In this document: piece after piece, positions 27,899-35,770 of the stretch
Position numbering within the stretch: the stretch's first letter is position 1
Layout of the letters: each line of letters opens with the position of its first letter
From: Pseudorhodobacter sp. E13
GTDB taxonomy: Bacteria; Pseudomonadota; Alphaproteobacteria; Rhodobacterales; Rhodobacteraceae
Direction: 5' to 3'
Length of the DNA: 64,000 bases
Assembly (NCBI RefSeq): GCF_003991405.1
Contig: NZ_RPEN01000154.1
Span: 1-64,000, forward strand
Notes under the pieces: generated by a model
Seen by the model: the letters and a program-made list of their open reading frames with translations, nothing else
Told to the model about the DNA's origin: nothing
The model's database searches: none
Translations under genes and position numbers: made by a program

Positions 27899-28992
27899 CA
27901 TCCATCCTCCAGATGCAGCAAAAGGCCCAGCGACAACAAGATCGCGGCAACGGGCGGGCTCCATGCGGCGAGGACAATCGGGATTTGGCCGTTTTCGCCC
28001 AACACCTGCGCGAAATTGCGCAAAAAGAAAATAGCAAAACCACCGCTAAGTGCAAAGAGCACCATTTGCCCGGTCTTGCCAAAACGGGCGTGACGCATGG
28101 TGAAACCAGCGGCAATCAGCACCATTGCAGCCAAAAGCAAGGGCAGGGCCATTTCCATCTGAAGCCAGACACGATGCGCACGGGCAGAAAAACCGGCCTG
28201 TTCCAGCTTGGCGATATAATCCGGCAAGGCCCAGATCGGAATGGCAGACGGATCGCCGAAACTGTCGCGGATGCGGTCAAGCGTCAGTTCCGAGGCCAGC
28301 CGCGCCTCTGCCTGCACAGTCGCGCCGCGTTCGGGGTTCGGTGCGGTCAGGTCCCAGTATTTTGCGTTGTGCAACACCCATGCGCCGGGGGTCAGCTCTG
28401 CCTCATCGGCCTCGATCCGTTGCAGGGGCAGGCCATCGGCATCATAAAGCAGGAAGGTGGCCGCATAAAGCCGCGTGCCTTCCAGATCGGCGCGCACGGC
28501 TTTGATCACGGCTTGCCCCTCGGGGCCGCCTTGCCGCAGCCAAAGCCCGTTCTCGCTGATCGACAAGACGCTTTCGGCCCCGCGCGCCTGATGGGCATAA
28601 AGCGCTTCGTATTGTTTGGTCGTTGCCGCCACCAGCGGGTTCAGCACGGCCACCACCAGACTGCCAAGCGCAAGGGCGGCCAGCACCGGGGCCAGCAGGA
28701 ACCGCAGCCCGGACCGCCCCGCCGCGCGCACGATCACCAGCTCGCTGCTTTTGGCCAGCGACAAGAACAGCGTGATGGCGGCCAGAATGAAAATCAGCGG
28801 CAAGATGCGATACAAATTCGCCGGAACGTTCATCAGCGCCAGCGTGGCGGCATCGGTCAGGCTGATGTTCTGCCCGGAAAACCGGCGTAATTGTTCCACC
28901 ATGTCGATCAGCATCAGGATACCGAAGAACACGAAAAACACCTGACCGATGGCCTTGAGGAAGCGGTTGACGAAATACAGGCTCAGGATCAT
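27898..28992 (-). CDS. lptG: LPS export ABC transporter permease LptG
   Basis: The 364-residue YjgP/YjgQ-family membrane protein has N-terminal transmembrane segments (MILSLYFVNRFLKAIG onward), LINMPANLYRILPLIF-type sequence, a periplasmic jellyroll and three C-terminal segments. With LptF and LptB it extracts LPS from the inner membrane. ATG 28992 overlaps the lptF stop (ATGA), which fixes the start. As the second of two paralogous genes upstream of lptD, it is assigned as LptG by the usual order; the lptF and lptG names could be exchanged. lptB is not in the window. Confidence 0.93.
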   Translation of the reverse strand: MILSLYFVNRFLKAIGQVFFVFFGILMLIDMVEQLRRFSGQNISLTDAATLALMNVPANLYRILPLIFILAAITLFLSLAKSSELVIVRAAGRSGLRFLLAPVLAALALGSLVVAVLNPLVAATTKQYEALYAHQARGAESVLSISENGLWLRQGGPEGQAVIKAVRADLEGTRLYAATFLLYDADGLPLQRIEADEAELTPGAWVLHNAKYWDLTAPNPERGATVQAEARLASELTLDRIRDSFGDPSAIPIWALPDYIAKLEQAGFSARAHRVWLQMEMALPLLLAAMVLIAAGFTMRHARFGKTGQMVLFALSGGFAIFFLRNFAQVLGENGQIPIVLAAWSPPVAAILLSLGLLLHLEDG

Positions 28993-30143
28993 GCATGCGC
29001 CCTTTCCGCACTGGTGGGGCCGGGGCCTGCGCTGTGGCGGCGTCGCGGGCGTTGCGCGATCCACAGAATACCAACCGCCATAACGATGCCCAGCACGGGC
29101 GCCACATAAACCAAGGCCCATCCCCCCGCCATCTTGACCGAGGCTGAGGTGGCCGCGTTATTGACCATCTGCAACACGATCAGAACCACCACAGCCCCGA
29201 CGATTTGCCGCCACAGGCCAAAGCGGCTGAACGCCCCCAAAAGCAAGGTGGCAAAGCCGATTAATGCCGTGGCCAAGGCCAGAAACGGCTGACCAAGCCG
29301 CGCATGTCCTTCCGACAGCAGGGCCTCAGGGGTTGCGCCGGTTTCTTTTGTCAGCGCCGCGGTCGGGTTCAGCAATTCCAGCGTCGACAATTCGTCCAAA
29401 GATCGCGCATCGGGCGCATTCGCCACCAAAAGCCCGCCAAGATCATAGGTGAAATCGCTGAACAGCGTGACCGCGAGGCGCTTTTTCGCGGTGTCATAGC
29501 TTTGGCTCATGCCGTCGAACATGATCAGCTTGGGGTCCACATCGCCGCGCACCAGCAGCGCCTTGCGGGCGGTATAGGTCGTGCGCGTGCTTTGCTCTCG
29601 GTCATCGGCCATGAACACATCCAGCAACTCGCCATTGTCCGAGATGTCGCGGATGTAGAAAGTAATGCCATTCGCCGGATGCATGAACTGCCCTTCGACC
29701 AGAAACCGCGCGGTCAGATTGGCGCTGATTTCGGCGGTGCGGTCGGCCAGCACGGCGCGGCTGGCAGGCACGATCACGTTATACAGCAAGATCAGCATGA
29801 CCGAGACGCACAGCCCGAAATACATCACAGGCCGTGCCAGCCGAAAGGCCGAAAACCCGGTGGCCTGCATCACCACCAACTCTCCATCCTGTGTGAGCCG
29901 GTTGGTGGTATACACCGCCGCCACAAAGGCCGAAACGGGCAGCACCACCCTGATCACATTGGGCAGCGTCAAAAGCGAGATTTCCAGAAACACCAGCGCC
30001 GACTGGCCATCACCGATAATGCGGTCAAACAGGCCAACAGCGCGGTTGATCCAATAGATCAATACCAGAATTAGTGAGAAAAACCCAAACAACGCAAGAA
30101 ATTGCGACAGTAGATATCTGTCGAATCTGGCCACGCGCTTCAT
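28989..30143 (-). CDS. lptF: LPS export ABC transporter permease LptF
   Basis: The 384-residue paralogue of the next gene starts MKRVARFDRYLLSQF and has the family segments LPNVIRVVLPVSAFVA, LTQDGELVVMQATGFS and NGITFYIRDIS. Six transmembrane segments flank a periplasmic jellyroll. ATG 30143 has GGGAG three bases away and matches typical LptF N-termini; longer in-frame starts run into the promoter region. It is the first gene of the minus-strand run lptF-lptG-lptD-surA-pdxA-rsmA, divergent from pepA across about 205 bp. Confidence 0.94.
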   Translation of the reverse strand: MKRVARFDRYLLSQFLALFGFFSLILVLIYWINRAVGLFDRIIGDGQSALVFLEISLLTLPNVIRVVLPVSAFVAAVYTTNRLTQDGELVVMQATGFSAFRLARPVMYFGLCVSVMLILLYNVIVPASRAVLADRTAEISANLTARFLVEGQFMHPANGITFYIRDISDNGELLDVFMADDREQSTRTTYTARKALLVRGDVDPKLIMFDGMSQSYDTAKKRLAVTLFSDFTYDLGGLLVANAPDARSLDELSTLELLNPTAALTKETGATPEALLSEGHARLGQPFLALATALIGFATLLLGAFSRFGLWRQIVGAVVVLIVLQMVNNAATSASVKMAGGWALVYVAPVLGIVMAVGILWIAQRPRRRHSAGPGPTSAERAHA

Positions 30144-30348
30144 TCTCCCACCACTGACTAGGGGGCACAGTAGCGGAAATCCCTGGCAGGGAAAACTCAT
30201 ATCTCGGAAAAAACCGGGTAGCGCCCGGCAAAAAACCGCCCCCGGCGGCGGGGCGCGCGGGGTCTGGTCAAGCCGGGTGTCAGGGGATAGGCTTTGCCCC
30301 AAGTGCCGCGCCCTGCGGCGCAAACATGCCCAACTGGAAAGAGTTCAG

Positions 30349-31821
30349 ATGACCCACCCTTTGCCGATTCAGTTTCAGGAAACCGATCTTGAGGCGCTGG
30401 CCCGTTTTGAAGGCCGCCTTGCCTTGCTGGTGGCCCCCGATGATACCACCGCGCGCAGCCCTGCGGCCCGGCGGCTGAACCGGTTGACCAAAGGCGCGCT
30501 GAACCGCTTTCTGGGGGCAGAGGCCTGGACCAAGGTGAAACCGGGAGAGGGCGTTGATCTGGCTTGGCCCGCCGGGCTGGCTGCCGAAGCGTTGCAGATC
30601 GTCAAGGCAGGCCCGCGCGCCGATGCCGCCACCGCCCGCAAAGCCGGGGCCGCGATTGGCCGTGCGGTTGGCAAATCCGGGGTTTTGGTTCTGGCGGGGT
30701 CCATGCAGCGCGCAGCCGAGGTTTCCTTCGGGCTGGCCCTGCGCGCCTATGATTTCGAACCCCATAAAACCGGCACACCCACGGCGCGGGGGGCGGTCAC
30801 GATGATGGTCACCAAACCCGAAGAGGTCGCCGCCGCCGCCAAGCCCATGGCCGCTGTAGCCGAAGGCGTGTTCTTTACCCGCGATCTGGTGAATGAGCCT
30901 GCGAATGTGCTGACCACCTATGATTTCGCCGCCCGTCTGGCTGCGATGCAGGAACTTGGTCTGGAAGTCGAAATTCTGGCAGAGGAAGAGCTGACCAAGC
31001 TGGGCATGGGTGCGCTGCTGGGGGTTGGGCAGGGGTCGGAAAGCCCGTCCAAAGTGGTTGTGATGCAGTGGAACGGCGGCGGGGATGAGGCCCCCTTTGC
31101 GCTGGTCGGCAAAGGCGTTGTCTTTGATACTGGCGGCATTTCCATCAAACCGGCGGGCGGCATGGAAGATATGACCATGGATATGGGCGGCGCGGGCGTG
31201 GTGGCGGGCGTGATGCGCACGCTGGCGCTGCGGCGGGCGAAGGCCAATGTGGTCGGGCTTGTGGGATTGGTGGAAAACATGCCGGACGGGCGCGCGCAAC
31301 GCCCCGGCGATGTGGTCAAATCCATGAAAGGCGACACGATTGAGGTCATCAACACCGATGCCGAGGGTCGTTTGGTGCTGGCCGATGTGCTGTGGTATGC
31401 GCAAGAGCGGTTCAAACCGTCGGGCATCATCAACCTCGCCACGCTGACCGGGGCCATCATTGTGGCCTTGGGCCATGAAAACACCGGTGTTTTCAGCAAT
31501 GACGACGGGCTGTGCGATGCGTTGCTGAAGGCCTGCCGCGCCGAAGGCGAAGGCGCGTGGCGGATGCCGATGGGCGATGCCTATGACGCCAAGCTGAAAA
31601 GCCGGATCGCTGATATGATGAATGTCGGCGGGCGGGATGGCGGCGCAATCACCGCCGCGCAATTCCTCAAACGGTTTATCAAGGATGATATGCCGTGGTG
31701 CCACCTCGACATCGCAGGCACGGCTTTGGTCAAGGCCGATACCACACTGGCCCCCAAAGGCGCGACAGGCTGGGGTGTCATGGCGCTGGACCGTTTGATC
31801 CGCGACAAGTTCGAGGCCTGA
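30349..31821 (+). CDS. pepA: Leucyl aminopeptidase (M17 family)
   Basis: The 490-residue M17 aminopeptidase removes N-terminal residues using two metal ions. The signature NTDAEGRL is at 335-342, preceded by the metal-binding KGVVFDTGGISIKP and MDMGGAG segments. An N-terminal macro-like domain occupies about 1-160. ATG 30349 follows a GGAAAGAG stretch; a longer in-frame ATG at 30277 would encode a non-homologous extension. Some PepA proteins also bind DNA; nothing here decides that. holC follows five bases later, a common pairing in proteobacteria. Confidence 0.96.
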   Translation: MTHPLPIQFQETDLEALARFEGRLALLVAPDDTTARSPAARRLNRLTKGALNRFLGAEAWTKVKPGEGVDLAWPAGLAAEALQIVKAGPRADAATARKAGAAIGRAVGKSGVLVLAGSMQRAAEVSFGLALRAYDFEPHKTGTPTARGAVTMMVTKPEEVAAAAKPMAAVAEGVFFTRDLVNEPANVLTTYDFAARLAAMQELGLEVEILAEEELTKLGMGALLGVGQGSESPSKVVVMQWNGGGDEAPFALVGKGVVFDTGGISIKPAGGMEDMTMDMGGAGVVAGVMRTLALRRAKANVVGLVGLVENMPDGRAQRPGDVVKSMKGDTIEVINTDAEGRLVLADVLWYAQERFKPSGIINLATLTGAIIVALGHENTGVFSNDDGLCDALLKACRAEGEGAWRMPMGDAYDAKLKSRIADMMNVGGRDGGAITAAQFLKRFIKDDMPWCHLDIAGTALVKADTTLAPKGATGWGVMALDRLIRDKFEA

Positions 31822-31825
31822 TGCC

Positions 31826-32278
31826 ATGGGGGTGGTGATGTTCTATCACCTCACCGCCTCCTCAACCGAGGATACGGTGCGGAGCTTGCTGACCCGGTCG
31901 ATGCAGGCCGGGTGGCGGGTCATGCTGCGCGGCACCGATGCCAAGCGTCTGCAACGGCTGGACGGTATTTTGTGGGACGGGCCAGAGGACAGCTTTCTGC
32001 CGCATGGGCTGGAAGGTGGCCCGCATGATGCCGATCAGCCGGTTTTGCTGGGGCTGGGGGGCATAGCCAATGCCGCGCAGGCGCTGATGGCCGTTGACGG
32101 TGCCGAAGTGGACCCAGAGGAAGCGAAAGGGCTGGAACGGGTGTTCATCCTGTTCGACGGGCGGGATGAGGCGGCCGTTTCGGCAGCACGCGTGCAATGG
32201 AAGGCGCTGACAGGGGCCGGACTTGCGGCGCAATACTGGTCCGAAGAATCTGGGCGCTGGGAAAAGAAAGCCGGGTGA
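31826..32278 (+). CDS. holC: DNA polymerase III chi subunit
   Basis: The 150-residue protein of the HolC family starts MGVVMFYHLTAS and shows the family course: RSLLTRSMQAGWRVMLRG, ILWDGPEDSFLPHG, PVLLGLGGIANAAQALMAVDGA and VFILFDGRDEAAV. Chi links the clamp loader to single-strand-binding protein. The start at 31826 gives the usual short N-terminus; ATG 31838 is also possible. It is transcribed with pepA. Confidence 0.9.
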   Translation: MGVVMFYHLTASSTEDTVRSLLTRSMQAGWRVMLRGTDAKRLQRLDGILWDGPEDSFLPHGLEGGPHDADQPVLLGLGGIANAAQALMAVDGAEVDPEEAKGLERVFILFDGRDEAAVSAARVQWKALTGAGLAAQYWSEESGRWEKKAG

Positions 32279-32316
32279 TCTGGTTTAAGATCGCCGCATA
32301 ACACCTTGAAATATGT

Positions 32317-32820
32317 CTAAAATGGATCGCCTGAATGCGGGGCGGCATCCGGCGGTGCGGGCGCGGTTGCTGCCGGGTGATCGTGGTGATGATGGTGGTC
32401 AATCTGCACCGGGGCTTCGGGGGCGAAAGGCTCTGTCGTCAGGTGATAGGCGGCGCCCAGATGGTGTAACAGGATTTCGGCGGTTTCGCTGCGCTGCACC
32501 AACAGCCGAGACTCCTCAACCTGCACCAAAAGATTCAACGCACCGAAATGCCAAGCGATGCGTGTCAGATTGCCGCGCACCTCCAGCAACTCCTCCTCGG
32601 CATGGATCAATTCGATGACCCGGCCATCTTCCAGTTCAAAACCGAAATAGCCATCAAGCTGGGTGCGTTCGGGCAGGTCAACAATGAAACTTTCATCATG
32701 CACCGTGGTCAAAGCGCGGACACGCAGCGCGCGGTCCTGATGCGGCAGAACGACCAGATCATAGCACGGGGCCGCAGGGGCATCGCGCCGAAGGCGGCGG
32801 CAGGGGGGCAGGTTGGACAT
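32317..32820 (-). CDS. Divergent UreE-like metal-chaperone protein
   Basis: The 167-residue protein follows the UreE course: an N-terminal beta domain (about 30-75, ending in LEDGRVIEL), then the ferredoxin-like domain with LLEVRGNLTRIAWHFG and a C-terminal His-rich tail (HHHHHDH, 142-148). UreE delivers nickel to urease. The segment that normally reads WHxGNRH reads WHFGALN here (90-96), so the interface nickel-binding histidine is missing, although the tail can still bind metal. No urease gene is in the window. It may be a second UreE or a chaperone for another metal enzyme. ATG 32820 is used; a GTG two codons earlier is possible, and no clear Shine-Dalgarno sequence is seen. Confidence 0.7.
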   Translation of the reverse strand: MSNLPPCRRLRRDAPAAPCYDLVVLPHQDRALRVRALTTVHDESFIVDLPERTQLDGYFGFELEDGRVIELIHAEEELLEVRGNLTRIAWHFGALNLLVQVEESRLLVQRSETAEILLHHLGAAYHLTTEPFAPEAPVQIDHHHHHDHPAATAPAPPDAAPHSGDPF

Positions 32821-32889
32821 AGGCACAACTCACGCAATGAATGTGCCCAGTCTAACGCTGTCAGTCCGCCCTGTCGCGCAAAGTTTTTC

Positions 32890-33123
32890 TCAGAGCACCA
32901 TCCGGCCTGCAAAAATGCGGCGGATTTCCTGTTCGCGCGAGGTGCCGCGAGCGGCCAATTCGGCGTCCGGCGTGTCATTCAGTTTCTGGATGGTGGCGTT
33001 GATCGGGTGGTTTTCACCGATGGCAACCAGCAGGTTCCAGAAAGAAGTGAAAGGCGCTGCGATGCTGTGAAACAGGCTGCCTGCAGGTTTCGCATCGGAT
33101 TTTACAGCTGTCATATAAGCCAT
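32890..33123 (-). CDS. Small DUF1127-like protein
   Basis: The 77-residue protein has a C-terminal segment (KLNDTPDAELAARGTSREQEIRRIFA) that resembles the DUF1127 motif, in which a Leu-Ser-Asp-x-x-Leu-x-x-x-Gly-Leu-x-Arg pattern ends a short helical protein. The start is firm: AGGAG lies six bases ahead of ATG 33123. Small DUF1127 proteins are abundant in Rhodobacterales, and some are linked to stress small RNAs and RNA turnover. This one is more acidic than most and lacks the Arg-rich stretch, so the family link is only moderate. Confidence 0.65.
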   Translation of the reverse strand: MAYMTAVKSDAKPAGSLFHSIAAPFTSFWNLLVAIGENHPINATIQKLNDTPDAELAARGTSREQEIRRIFAGRMVL

Positions 33124-33297
33124 GGGAGACTCCTATCTAATGGGTCAGTTTTTCTTCCCTACCGGCAATATGTGTTGTTTGGTGAAGGGGTTAAACAGAC
33201 AATGCCGCAATGCCGCGTTGCAGCAAGTGCATGGCTGCTGGTGCAGCATGGTGCAAAGCGACAGAAATCAGACGTCCCGCGCGATCGCAAAGCAAAA

Positions 33298-33322
33298 CGG
33301 CCACCCCGTCGCGGGATGGCCG
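33298..33322 (-). terminator. Terminator after the kps genes
   Basis: On the minus strand, CGGCCATCCC pairs with GGGGTGGCCG around a short loop, followed by TTTT. It lies 24 bases after the kpsE stop and before the next gene, which fits termination of kpsT-kpsE. Confidence 0.7.
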
Positions 33323-33345
33323 ATCTTGTGTCTTGTCGGTATCCG

Positions 33346-34977
33346 TTACGCGGTGATCTGTTCGCGCAGGATTGCAGCGGTCATCGAGATCATCAGATAG
33401 ATGCCCGAAAAAATCAGCATCGCAACCAAAGTCGATTCAAAGGCGCGGGGATAGGTGGCCTCGTCCGGCGGAATCGGCTTTACCGACAGCGACAGATAGC
33501 GGGTCTGGCGGTTGGCATCGGCGCGGGCAGCCTCCATCGACTGAATGGACTGTGCCAGCATCAACTGCCGCGTCTGCACATCCGCTTGCGCCACCAGCAA
33601 TTCACTTTGCACCTGCGCAAGGGATTCACCGCCCGCGCTGCCTTCCGTCAGCTTGGCACGCAGCGCGGCAATCTCATCCTCCAGCGCGATGATCCGGCGT
33701 TCCAGCGGTTCCATCCGCGCGGCATTGGGGCGCGCGTTGGATTTCATCTGCTGCAAGGACAGCCGGTCCTGGCTGAGCAAGGTTTCAAGCTGCCCGATCT
33801 GCGAGGTGATCAGCGTCACTTCCACCTCGGATGACAGGACCTTGAACTTTTCCTGCAACTCCACCACGCGGCGCTGGGACACCAGCATCTTGGCTTCGGC
33901 ATCCTCAAACCCTTCGCGCGCGCCGCGCATCTGGTCTTCACGCAGGCGCTGGGTCAACTGGTCGACCTGTCCTTCGGCATAGCGGATCAGCGCATTGGCA
34001 AATTCCACCGATTTTTCCGGGCTGGTCGCGATGACCTCCATCTTGATCAGACCTTCGGTCGGGTCATAGGAAATCTGGAAATTCCGCTTATACAGCTTAT
34101 AGGCCGCCTCCAGCGAGGCATCATGTTCCAGCCGTTGAATCGGGTCGATGGCGGCGTCGCTGTAGTGGGCGCGGAAGCCGTGTTCCTCATCCAGCCGCAG
34201 CATCGCTTCGCGTGATTGCAGATAGCCTTGCACGGCAATACTGTCTTGGGACGTGGCAAGCGGAGAACCTTGCAGCAAACCGCCCAGCCCACCTGCCGCA
34301 GCAGCGGGGTTTTGCGCCTGCTGGATCACGAATTCGGATTTGGTCGCATAAAGCGGGGTGGCGACCATGTAATAATACCAGCCCGTCAACAGCGTGGGCA
34401 GCATGACAAAAAACGCCAGCCGCATCATCAGCAGCAAGGATTTGCGCCGCCGCCGCCGCGCCAGATCCTTTTGGATCTTCATGATATCGGCGACATGGTT
34501 CTGCTCGGCCCGCGTCTCGGTCGAGGGGACCTGAATCGGCTTGATGGTTTGCGGCAGCTTCACGCCGTCACCCGCCGGAACCTGCGTCAATGCCCGCGAA
34601 CCTTCGGTCTGGATCGGTTTGCCATCGGGGGCGACCAGATCGAGCATGCTGGTGCGCTGGAACGGATCAACCCCGGCGGCGCGCAACAGGCGCACGGCAT
34701 CAAAATCCGATGTGGCGGGCAGCCCGTGCTTTTGCGCCAGTTTGCGCGCCATGCGCAACTGCCGCCCCGTCAGCCCTTCTTGGCGGATCTTGTCCAGCGC
34801 TTCCTCCGCGGCGACCTCGGTCGGGGTGGACAGATTGGCGGGGTTTGCCGTCGGGAATTTGCCGGGGCCAAACCCGTCATCGGCATTGTCGAACATGCCT
34901 GCATCGCCCTCGGCGGGCACAGGCGGAAATTCGGGGCGGCGGGTGCGAAACCGCTTAGCTGTGAGCTTCGTAGTCAT
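33346..34977 (-). CDS. kpsE: Capsule polysaccharide export inner-membrane protein, KpsE/Wzz type
   Basis: The 543-residue protein has two transmembrane segments, near 182-204 (LLLMMRLAFFVMLPTLL) and near the C-terminus (LVAMLIFSGIYLMISM). A long periplasmic coiled-coil region lies between them. It belongs to the polysaccharide co-polymerase/KpsE group that couples the ABC exporter to the outer-membrane channel. The roughly 180-residue cytoplasmic N-terminal part is much longer than in the E. coli protein and has a separate helical segment (about 60-110). ATG 34977 lies inside the end of kpsT (23-bp overlap), suggesting coupling. The polymer exported is unknown; its synthesis genes are not here. 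Confidence 0.88.
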   Translation of the reverse strand: MTTKLTAKRFRTRRPEFPPVPAEGDAGMFDNADDGFGPGKFPTANPANLSTPTEVAAEEALDKIRQEGLTGRQLRMARKLAQKHGLPATSDFDAVRLLRAAGVDPFQRTSMLDLVAPDGKPIQTEGSRALTQVPAGDGVKLPQTIKPIQVPSTETRAEQNHVADIMKIQKDLARRRRRKSLLLMMRLAFFVMLPTLLTGWYYYMVATPLYATKSEFVIQQAQNPAAAAGGLGGLLQGSPLATSQDSIAVQGYLQSREAMLRLDEEHGFRAHYSDAAIDPIQRLEHDASLEAAYKLYKRNFQISYDPTEGLIKMEVIATSPEKSVEFANALIRYAEGQVDQLTQRLREDQMRGAREGFEDAEAKMLVSQRRVVELQEKFKVLSSEVEVTLITSQIGQLETLLSQDRLSLQQMKSNARPNAARMEPLERRIIALEDEIAALRAKLTEGSAGGESLAQVQSELLVAQADVQTRQLMLAQSIQSMEAARADANRQTRYLSLSVKPIPPDEATYPRAFESTLVAMLIFSGIYLMISMTAAILREQITA

Positions 34978-35614
34978 AAAGACGTTTCGCTTCTTCCAGG
35001 GTTTCAAACATGTAAAGCTGGCCGTTTTTCAGCACGGCGGCCGAGCGGCAGAATTTTTCCAACGTGGCGGCTTGGTGCGACACCACGATGATCGTTGCAT
35101 TTTCCAGCCGCTGCCGCAGGATCGCGCCGGCCTTCTGATTGAACTCCACATCCCCGGTCGAGGGCATGCCTTCGTCAATCAGGTAAAAGTCGAATTCCAG
35201 CGCCAGCATCAGCGCAAAGGAAAACCGCGAGCGCATCCCCGAGGAATAGGTGCCCACCGGCATATCGAAATATTCCTTGATCCCGGCCAGCCAGCGGCAA
35301 AAGCTTTCCATATAATCGGGGTCAAGCCCGTAAAGCCGGGCGATATAGCGGGCGTTTTCGGTGCCGGTGTGTTTGTTCATCACCCCGCCCATGAACCCCA
35401 GCGGGAAAGAAATGCGCGAGGTGCGGATGATCTTGCCTTCGTCCGGTTTTTCCAGCCCGGCCATCATGTTGATGATCGTGGTCTTGCCCGCGCCATTGGG
35501 GGCCAGAATACCAAGCGAATTGCCGCGTTCCACTGTGAAAGAGGCCCGGTCAAGGATCACCTTGCGGGTTTTGCCGGTCCAGAAGGACTTGCTCACATTT
35601 TCAAACGCGATCAT
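34955..35614 (-). CDS. kpsT: Capsule polysaccharide export ATP-binding protein KpsT
   Basis: The 219-residue ABC ATPase has Walker A GILAPNGAGKTTI (about 34-46), a YSSGMRSRF signature that replaces the usual LSGGQ as in other KpsT proteins, and Walker B FYLIDEGMPST. It powers export of group 2-type capsule across the inner membrane with a KpsM permease. No kpsM lies upstream: the neighbour is nhaA on the same strand, ending about 150 bp away. A promoter-like TTGCCG-N17-CATAAT sits at 35740-35768. Confidence 0.93.
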   Translation of the reverse strand: MIAFENVSKSFWTGKTRKVILDRASFTVERGNSLGILAPNGAGKTTIINMMAGLEKPDEGKIIRTSRISFPLGFMGGVMNKHTGTENARYIARLYGLDPDYMESFCRWLAGIKEYFDMPVGTYSSGMRSRFSFALMLALEFDFYLIDEGMPSTGDVEFNQKAGAILRQRLENATIIVVSHQAATLEKFCRSAAVLKNGQLYMFETLEEAKRLYDYEAHS

Positions 35615-35739
35615 CGGACTGCTTTCAAAATTCGCCTCTCGTTCCCGGTTTGATCTGGGATACGCGTTTATCGTTAACTTTGTCTCACCAAGTCTGGCGC
35701 GGCAGGTTTGGCCTATCGCTACACCGGGATTTGGGCAGC

Positions 35740-35768
35740 ATTATGTCGCTTTCCCCTTGGCGCGGCAA
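35740..35768 (-). promoter_or_regulatory. Candidate sigma-70 promoter for kpsT-kpsE
   Basis: On the minus strand, TTGCCG and CATAAT are separated by exactly 17 bases, just outside the nhaA stop codon and about 125 bp ahead of the kpsT start. The gap to kpsT is an AT-richer leader. This is a pattern match only. Confidence 0.4.
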
Positions 35769-35770
35769 GG

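Noticed and set aside
32548-33834. Plus-strand open frame of 428 codons
   Set aside because: It is antisense to the UreE-like gene, the small DUF1127-like gene and kpsE, and spans their terminator and promoters.
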